From Methanosarcina spelaei (lineage in GTDB: Archaea; Halobacteriota; Methanosarcinia; Methanosarcinales; Methanosarcinaceae): DNA of 37,354 bases. Under the pieces are notes generated by a model that made no database searches, was not told the DNA's origin, and saw nothing but the letters and a program-made list of their open reading frames with translations. The DNA lies in the NCBI RefSeq assembly GCF_002287235.1, contig NZ_LMVP01000235.1, positions 1 to 37,354 on the forward strand, given 5' to 3'. Positions 7,972 to 14,297 of the stretch are shown here, one piece after another (within the stretch, counting starts at the first letter, position 1; every line of letters starts with the position of its first letter). The position numbers were made by a program, and so were the translations under genes.

Positions 7972-8490
7972 GGTTCCGTTGCAAAAATTATGAAATGGAT
8001 TCATTGAAATAAGTAGAAATTTAAGAGTATATGATATGCCAGTAAATTCCTTTAAATGGAAGCATTATGAGGGAGAGATTCTTATTAAACGTAAGATTGT
8101 ACTTTAAAGTATGCATTAAGCTATTAAAATTTGAAGGAAATGATGACAGAAATGAGAATAAAAGTCGACCATACAACACTCATGAGATGGGTACATCAAT
8201 ATTCTCCTTAAATAGAAAAGAAGATAAGAAGGCATTTAAGACCAATGAATGATTCATGGAGAGTTGATGAAACTTATATAATAGTAAAAGGTAAATGGAA
8301 TTATCTTTACAGAGCAGTTGACGGTTCCGTTGTAAAAAATAGCTCTGTTGCAAAAAATCTGGCTATTTTTCAAAACAAGTGGAAAATATCACAAATAGGA
8401 AAGTTAATCGTTTTAATTAGAAAGAAAATGACACATGAAGGTGAAAATTATAATCTCAAATTGCAGAAATATTATTTTTGTAACGGAACC
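7972..8490 (+). mobile_element. Decayed IS6-family element (nested remnants)
   Basis: A left end GGTTCCGTTGCAAAAATT (7972-7989) and a right end ATTTTTGTAACGGAACC (8474-8490) form IS6-type inverted termini. Between them lie transposase pieces in three frames. FKWKHYEGEIL comes first (about 8050), then NVRLYFK, then VDHTTLMRWVHQYSP, stop, IEKKIRRHLRP (8166-8244). NDSWRVDETYIIVKGKW and NYLYRAVDG follow (8248-8323) with the first catalytic D. At 8323 the gene is cut by another left end (GGTTCCGTTGTAAAAAAT), with a third end-like GCTCTGTTGCAAAAAAT at 8342. The total is about 520 bp against 700-800 for intact members. No matching 8-bp target duplication was seen. Confidence 0.8.
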
Positions 8491-8564
8491 CTATTTTCAA
8501 GCATTCCACAATAAATGTTACTAACCTATCCTATTGTTTTAATTCAAGAAAAGGAATGGAATTC

Positions 8565-8825
8565 ATGGCAAATGTTATTGTAATGCGCGTTCCAAAAGAC
8601 AAATTGCAGCAAGAAATAGAATACAAAGTTCTTGATGGTTGGAAGCTTAGAAAAAAGAATGAAAACATCGCTGTTTTAACTCGACGTGGTAAATGGGAGA
8701 ACTTACTTATTTATATGGCTTTAGCACTGTTGACACTAGAAACTTTGCACATTATTTACCATTGGATTAAGGGGAAAAAGGATTACGAAGTATATAAAGG
8801 AGAATCACTTGACTTCCTATTGTAA
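8565..8825 (+). CDS. Small membrane protein, unknown function
   Basis: This 86-residue protein begins at ATG 8565, which has AAGGAA eight bases upstream. ATG 8556 is in frame but overlaps that Shine-Dalgarno. An N-terminal soluble part has a basic beta segment (DGWKLRKKNENIAVLTRRGKW). One long hydrophobic stretch or hairpin follows (NLLIYMALALLTLETLHIIYHWI), then a charged tail. The DGWKL...VLTRR then hydrophobic-segment layout resembles small archaeal proteins of unknown role with a strand-rich head and a membrane hairpin. It sits between the IS6 relic and a repeat cluster. No function can be assigned. Confidence 0.6.
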   Translation: MANVIVMRVPKDKLQQEIEYKVLDGWKLRKKNENIAVLTRRGKWENLLIYMALALLTLETLHIIYHWIKGKKDYEVYKGESLDFLL

Positions 8826-8859
8826 AAAAAAATCTGTGATACCTTGAGGTTCAAAGTAA

Positions 8860-9870
8860 ACCGGCTTTTGGTTAGCTCGAAAATTTTTTTCCTGCTGGCG
8901 GTCTGCTGAAATCTTCCCCGAATTCTTTTGAAGAGACCAGATAAATTGAAAAACTGTGATTTTTGCAGATTTATATGGAGCCCTTTATAGGGCCTTTTTG
9001 ACAAAAGTGTTCTTTTCCTTTGTAGGGATTTTCTGATTGAAGTGGACCCTTCTTCACGTTTAATTCACTTAAAATATATTTCTCCTGTCAGCGGACACTA
9101 GAATCTTCCCCGAACAAGGTTGTAAAATCAAAGTGAGAGTGAAAAATAGAGGTTTTTCAGAGTTAAAAGAACCAGATTTATAAGGAGCCCTTCGCAGGGC
9201 CTTTTTGCTAAAAGTGATCTTTTCCTTTTGGGGATTATTCTGATTTAAGTGAACCCTTCTTCACGTTCAACTCAGTTTTAATATATTTCTCCTGCCAGCT
9301 GACTGCTCAATCTTCCCCAAATACGTTTGTTAAGGAAAGAGAGTTGAAAACCGGATTTTTGTAGATTCAAATGAAGTTTATAAGGAGCCCTTCGCAGGGC
9401 CTTTTTGCTCAAAGTGATCTTTTCCTTTTTGGGGATTTTGTGATTGAAGTGGACCCTTCTTCACGTTCAACTCAGTTTTAATATATTTCTCCGGCCGGCG
9501 GACTGCGGGAATCTACCCCGAGTACATTTGTAGATATTGAAAAACTGAAAACCTGTGAGTTTTCTGAATTTAAAAGAGTTTCTAAGGAGCCCTTCGCAGG
9601 GCCTTTTTGATAAAAGTAATCTTTTCCTTTGTGGGGATTTTGTGATTGAAGTGAACCTTTCTTCACGTTCATTTCAGTTTTAATATATTTCTCCTGCCGA
9701 CGGACAGGCGGTCTGCTTGAGTTTCCCTCGAATACGTTTGTTAAGATAAAGTTAAGAAAAGCGAAATTGAAAAACCGCTATTTCTGCAGCTTTAGAAGGG
9801 GCGCTTTGCAGGGCTTCTTTAGATTAAGCACTCTTTTCCTTTGGAGGAATTTTTGATTCAAGCGATGTTT
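8860..9870 (+). repeat. Hairpin repeat cluster, copies 8-12
   Basis: Five tandem units have cores at 8977-8994, 9184-9201, 9384-9401, 9586-9603 and 9799-9816, spaced 207, 200, 202 and 213 bp. Copy 8 has lost the CGC (GCCCTTTATAGGGC) yet keeps the stem, which favours the hairpin being maintained. Copy 12 is the most divergent (GGGCGCTTTGCAGGGCTT). The stretch 9026-9161 repeats almost base for base at 11769-11904, and 9327-9411 matches 627-715. Apparent ORFs at 9478-9672 and 9841-10032 come from repeat sequence. Confidence 0.87.
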
Positions 9871-10167
9871 TTCAAATATTTTATTTTCACGGAATATATC
9901 CAGTATCAAGTCCTTTCACCCATAAACAGCGAAAAAATAAGATCCCTCTTTACCTCCATATATCGTGTGATAATTTCTCAAATACATTTTTATGCAAGTA
10001 TGCAATTTCTGATCTACTGTACATTTTTTTAGTGGAGCTTTTTTATTTTTGTAAAGTCCGAAAATGTAATCTATAAAAAATAAGCGTAATAAGACTGCTT
10101 TTTGACGCGATGAAACATTGACTGTTCTTTGCTAAAAGTGGTTGAGATATATTGGAGAGAATCATAC
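9871..10167. other. Gene-free stretch upstream of flavoprotein gene
   Basis: About 300 bp of AT-rich sequence. A 63-codon ORF starting in the repeat (9841-10032) has no recognisable features and is probably chance. Confidence 0.45.
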
Positions 10168-10890
10168 ATGAAAGTTCTGGCAATAAATTCTAGTCCAAGG
10201 ATGGATAAAGGCAACACGGCTTTGATATTAAATCCCTTTCTTGAAGGAATGAAAGAAGAAGGAGCAGACGTAGAACTATTCTATACAAGGAAACTTAATA
10301 TTCATCCGTGCACAGGAGAGTTCAACTGCTGGCTAAAAACGCCAGGAAAATGTCTGCATAATGACGATATGAACTTATTATATCCAAGGATCGATGCGGC
10401 TGACGTTATAGTATTTGCTACGCCGGTTTATGTAGATGGAGTCACAGGTCCGATGAAGAACCTGATGGACCGTATTATTCCTCTCGTACAGCCATTCTTC
10501 GAGCTACGAGATGATCACTGCAGGCATCCTGGACGTGGAGAAGCAAAAGCCCGCAAGCTTGTACTTGTTTCCAACTGTGGCTTCTGGGAGAAGGACAATT
10601 TTGATCCCTTAATTGTACATATGAAAGCTATTTGCAAAAATTTATCCGCTGAATTTTCAGGGGCACTTTTGCGCCCTCACGGTGAAGCAATAGCTGGGAT
10701 GCTAGAAATGGGCGCGCCGATAGGTGATATTTTTGAGGCAGCAAAAGAAGCAGGCCGCCAGCTCGCAAAGGAACAAAAAATATCACAGGAAACCCTTGAT
10801 ATTGTAAGTCGTGAACTTCTTCCAAAAGATATGTATATTCAGATAGTAAATCAGTATTTTCAACAGTGTCTGGATGAAGTGGAGAAGTGA
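10168..10890 (+). CDS. NADPH-dependent FMN reductase / iron-sulfur-flavoprotein-like protein
   Basis: This 240-residue flavodoxin-fold protein starts at ATG 10168, with GGAGAG ten bases upstream; an upstream ATG at 10129 lacks a ribosome site. The phosphate-binding loop SSPRMDKGNT (8-17) and the FMN-binding segment FATPVYVDGVTGPMKNLMDR (about 83-102) are clear. Isf-type proteins of methanogens carry a compact cysteine motif, and relatives commonly read PCTGCFSCW. Here it reads PCTGEFNCWLKTPGKC: cysteines 48, 54 and 62 remain but the second is glutamate. A 4Fe-4S cluster would therefore lack one ligand, so this may be a plain flavin reductase or quinone-type oxidoreductase. It stands alone between two repeat clusters. 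Substrate unknown. Confidence 0.82.
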   Translation: MKVLAINSSPRMDKGNTALILNPFLEGMKEEGADVELFYTRKLNIHPCTGEFNCWLKTPGKCLHNDDMNLLYPRIDAADVIVFATPVYVDGVTGPMKNLMDRIIPLVQPFFELRDDHCRHPGRGEAKARKLVLVSNCGFWEKDNFDPLIVHMKAICKNLSAEFSGALLRPHGEAIAGMLEMGAPIGDIFEAAKEAGRQLAKEQKISQETLDIVSRELLPKDMYIQIVNQYFQQCLDEVEK

Positions 10891-10974
10891 TTAACACAAT
10901 TTATTTCTCCATGTTTTTAATTTTTTGAAGCTAGTGGACTGAAAATAAATTTTTATGTTCATAATATAATTTTT

Positions 10975-12085
10975 CTTTGCATGCACAATTCATTTGAAAT
11001 ATATTTTTTCTGCCGGCAGTTTACTTCAATCCCCCCAATATGGTTGTGAGATAATTGAAATTGAAAACCCACGAGTTTTCCAAATTAAAAAAAGTTTGGA
11101 AGAAGCTCTACGCAGGGCCTTTTTGATAAAAGTGATCTTTTCCTTTTTGGGGATTTTGTGATTGAAAGTGAAATTCTCTTCACGTTCATTTCAGTTTTAA
11201 TATATTTCTTCGGCCGGCGGACTGCTGGAATCTTCCCCAAACACGTTTGTTAAAGAAAAGAGGACTAAAAACCCACGATTATTTACAGATTCCAAAGGAG
11301 TTTATAAGGAGCCCTTCGCAGGGCCTTTTTAATAAAAGTGATCTTTTCCTTTTGGGGAGAATTTCTGATTGAAAGTGAACTTCTCATCACATTCAATTCA
11401 GTTAAAATATATTTCTCCGGCCGGCGGACTGCTCAATCTTCCCCAAACATGGTTGAAAAATTAAAGTGAGATTGAAAAACCGCGAGTTTTCTGGATTTAA
11501 AGGAGTTTAGAAGGAGCCCTTCGCAGGGCCTTTTTGCTAAAAGTGATCTTTCCCTTTTGAGGGGAGATTTTTTGATTAAAGTGAACTCCTCTTAACTTTT
11601 AATTCACTCAAAATATATTTCTCCGGCCGGCGGACACTGGAATCTTCCCCCAAACACGTTTGTAAAATCAAAGTGAAATCGAAAGCTCGTGAACTTTGAA
11701 GATTCCAAAAAGTTTAGAAGGAGCCCTTCGCAGGGCCTTTTGATAAAAGTAATCTTTTCCTTTGTGGGGATTTTCTGATTGAAGTGGACCCTTCTTCACG
11801 TTTAATTCACTTAAAATATATTTCTCCTGTCAGCGGACACTAGAATCTTCCCCAAACAAGGTTGTAAAATCAAAGTGAGAGTGAAAAATAGAGGTTTTTC
11901 AGATTTAAATGGAGTTTAGAAGGAGCCCTTCGCAGGGCCTTTTTGATAAAAGTGATCTTTTCCTTTTAGGGAAGTTTCTGATTTAAGTGAACCCTTCTTC
12001 ACGTTCAACTCAGTTAAAATATATTTTTCCAGCCAGCAGACACTGGAATCTTCCCCGAATATGTTTGTAAAGAATTGAAAGGTCA
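10975..12085 (+). repeat. Hairpin repeat cluster, copies 13-17 plus an unpaired 5' half
   Basis: Cores lie at 11102-11119, 11308-11325, 11513-11530, 11720-11737 and 11922-11939, spaced 206, 205, 207 and 202 bp. After the last core a further 5' half (AAAATATATTTTTCC, AGCCAGCAGAC, AATCTTCCCC, about 12010-12080) is present without its core. The core appears only at 13111, after the gene at 12168-13055. Segment 11308-11400 is identical to 13111-13203, and 11769-11904 is nearly identical to 9026-9161. Confidence 0.87.
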
Positions 12086-12167
12086 AATATAGAGAAGGTA
12101 TTTATCTCAGACTGTTACTAATTATTTACAATTACGAATTCTGTGAAAGTTCTCGGAGGACTAATTT

Positions 12168-13055
12168 TTGCCATTTAACAATGAAGACAATTTAAAGATA
12201 ATTTCAAAGCTGATTATTAATAAAACATATCCAAATTCTGATAGCTATAGAGGGTGGTTTGAAGAGTATCCGCTGAGGTTTGACAAAGATGACGAAGAGA
12301 ACTTTAATTTTGATTTCAGCAAGGAAAAAGACATCATTGCACTAATTTTCCTGGCAACTGCTTGGAATATGCCCAATTATAAATGGGAAAATACAGTTGG
12401 GCTTGTTGCTGTATTATACAAAAAGAACTTACTGGATATAGATAAATGGAGTTCTCAAAGATTTATAGAATCTTTGGATAAAAATGACCTTGTTCGAGAA
12501 ATGAATAACTTCAGATCTACCTTTTTAAGCGATAGAGGGAATTTATACATAAAAGGTGGCAAATACGGTGTTTTTGAAAGGCTACACATCGTAGCTAGAG
12601 AATATAATTTCTTAAAAGAAACTCTCCAGATTGATAAAATAATAGAAGGCGAGATTCCTCCTAAGCTGGATCACAATATTTTTCCAAGATTTGATAATCC
12701 TAGGTTGGTGATTGAAGTAAAAAGAAAGAGCAATAAGATTGCTAAATACCCTATTCTTAGAGTCAAAGTTCCCCTAATATTAAGGGAACTAAAATGTCAA
12801 AACAGAATTGACATCAGTGGAGAATATTGTTGCGTTCCAGATACAAAAGTAAAACAGATAATGAAGACTATTGGCTATAATCCCAGCCTAGATTATGATT
12901 ATAGTTCCGTTATTTATAACAGCAAAATTATTTACAAATACTTTGGATTACATTACGACTTACCACTCTTTGACTTCTTTGACAAATGCTCGAAAATGAA
13001 AAACAAGAAATGCAATAACAAGTGTGTTATTTTTGATTACTGTGCCAAATTATGA
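12168..13055 (+). CDS. Unknown protein with C-terminal four-cysteine cluster
   Basis: This 295-residue soluble protein starts at TTG 12168, supported by GGAGGA at 12156-12161, six bases upstream. I do not recognise the family with certainty. The N-terminal half is helical (KDIIALIFLATAWNMPNYKWENTVGLVAVLY). Residues about 220-240 read CCVPDTKVKQIMKTIGYNP, like the VPDTHV-to-LG segment of helix-hairpin-helix base-excision glycosylases. The C-terminus has Cys274, 282, 286 and 292 (C-x7-C-x3-C-x5-C), close to the endonuclease III iron-sulfur motif (C-x6-C-x2-C-x5-C). That supports a distant HhH-GPD-like DNA repair or nucleic-acid enzyme, but spacing differs and no catalytic Lys/Asp pair was identified. 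The gene is embedded within one repeat unit and is AT-rich, typical of transferred cargo. Confidence 0.6.
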   Translation: MPFNNEDNLKIISKLIINKTYPNSDSYRGWFEEYPLRFDKDDEENFNFDFSKEKDIIALIFLATAWNMPNYKWENTVGLVAVLYKKNLLDIDKWSSQRFIESLDKNDLVREMNNFRSTFLSDRGNLYIKGGKYGVFERLHIVAREYNFLKETLQIDKIIEGEIPPKLDHNIFPRFDNPRLVIEVKRKSNKIAKYPILRVKVPLILRELKCQNRIDISGEYCCVPDTKVKQIMKTIGYNPSLDYDYSSVIYNSKIIYKYFGLHYDLPLFDFFDKCSKMKNKKCNNKCVIFDYCAKL

Positions 13056-13089
13056 TATTTCTATCAATGCATTAGATATCGAAAATCAG

Positions 13090-13370
13090 TGACATTTTGT
13101 GAATTTAAAAGGAGCCCTTCGCAGGGCCTTTTTAATAAAAGTGATCTTTTCCTTTTGGGGAGAATTTCTGATTGAAAGTGAACTTCTCATCACATTCAAT
13201 TCAATTGAAATATATTTCTCCTGCCAGCGGACACTGGGATCTTCCCCGAATACGGTTGTAAATATTAAAAAACTGAAAACCCGCGAATTTTCTGAATTTA
13301 AAGGAGTTTATAAGGAGCCCTTCGCAGGGCCTTTTTGACAAAAGTGATCTTTTCCTTTGGGAGGGCTGCT
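13090..13370 (+). repeat. Hairpin repeat cluster, copies 18-19
   Basis: Cores at 13111-13128 and 13314-13331 are 203 bp apart. The first lacks an adjacent 5' half, which lies at about 12010-12080 across the 12168-13055 gene. The array ends at about 13366, right before the unit encoding the STAND NTPase; no further copies are seen to the window end. Confidence 0.85.
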
Positions 13371-13523
13371 TCAATAGGTTTCGACTAGTATTAACTGAAC
13401 ATAATAGTCACAATATATGCTGAGCTCATAGTTATATAGCAAGATATATAAAAAAACTGTTTTTAATATTTAGGAAAGATTTTAATATTATGCTAAGATA
13501 TTTTATATGATACTCAATTTTTT

Positions 13524-14222
13524 ATGGCACTAACTCTAGATGATAACATGAATGAAAAAAATATATATCTCAAAGAGAAAGTGAAACCAATAACTAGTGA
13601 ATTAATGTATAAGGAATTAAACGAAAATGAAATAGTTGATATATTGAGTAAGTACTTTTACAACGTCGAAGAGAGCCAAAAAGATTTTTATAAAATCTTT
13701 TTGCGTGGGTTACGATTCTCGTTTGATTCAGAAAACCCGATACATACTGCTGGCATCTTTTATAAAAACTCAGTTAAGCTGTCTCCAAATGTTAACTATG
13801 CATTCTCCAGTCGTTTAGCTAAAATGTTTAAAAACATGATTATGGGAAAAAGTTCTACAGGTATAAGAATTGAAAATTACACTGATTTTTGTGACATAAC
13901 CGAAAAGTTTGTAGAAAATTTTGAAATAAAGCCCCCGAGTCATAATTCAATTCTTAAAGCGATAATCGAAGATGAAAAGTTTTTAAGAAGAATAGTAGAA
14001 GACTTCTCATATTACAAAAAAATTGAAGATATATTTTCACAATCTGACTATTCATGCCTTGGAGATTTAGATAATGAATTAATGTTAAGGCTTGAAGATG
14101 AATTATCCAAGCTGGAGATTAATAAAATTTTTATTGTAAATGAAGAGAGAATTGAATGTGTTAACTTGAGAATCCAACAAATAGAGAAGAAAATTGAATA
14201 TATTACACAAAAATGGGCATAA
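13524..14222 (+). CDS. Unknown protein, partner of the STAND NTPase
   Basis: This 232-residue, charged, helix-rich protein has no recognised domain. Visible features are a central KMFKNMIMGKSSTGIRIENY block and a long acidic C-terminal helical region (LDNELMLRLEDELSKLEINK, then ECVNLRIQQIEKKIEYITQ) likely to form a coiled coil. There is no signal peptide or membrane segment. ATG 13524 is the longest start; ATG 13548 (MNEKNIYL) is also possible, and neither has a Shine-Dalgarno, so the message may be leaderless. The next gene, a HEPN-STAND-TPR protein, starts 75 bp downstream on the same strand with similar base composition. The two probably form one transcription unit. By context it could be a sensor, inhibitor or effector-modifying partner; that is inference. 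Confidence 0.65.
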   Translation: MALTLDDNMNEKNIYLKEKVKPITSELMYKELNENEIVDILSKYFYNVEESQKDFYKIFLRGLRFSFDSENPIHTAGIFYKNSVKLSPNVNYAFSSRLAKMFKNMIMGKSSTGIRIENYTDFCDITEKFVENFEIKPPSHNSILKAIIEDEKFLRRIVEDFSYYKKIEDIFSQSDYSCLGDLDNELMLRLEDELSKLEINKIFIVNEERIECVNLRIQQIEKKIEYITQKWA

Positions 14223-14297
14223 ATTTTAGTGCTTAGCAATGTTTTGATTTAGATTTGGTCGCCAATAAATATGTAAGTAGGATTTTAAATAAAACCG

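Noticed and set aside
9841-10032. 63-codon plus-strand ORF
   Set aside because: It starts inside a repeat tail, has no ribosome site and shows no conserved pattern.
8860-12085. CRISPR array
   Set aside because: The repeated units are about 200 bp and similar along their whole length. There are no short identical repeats with unique 30-40-bp spacers and no cas genes.
584-13370. A true integron
   Set aside because: No tyrosine recombinase is in the window, the units are longer than attC sites, and they also occur as tandem runs without cargo.
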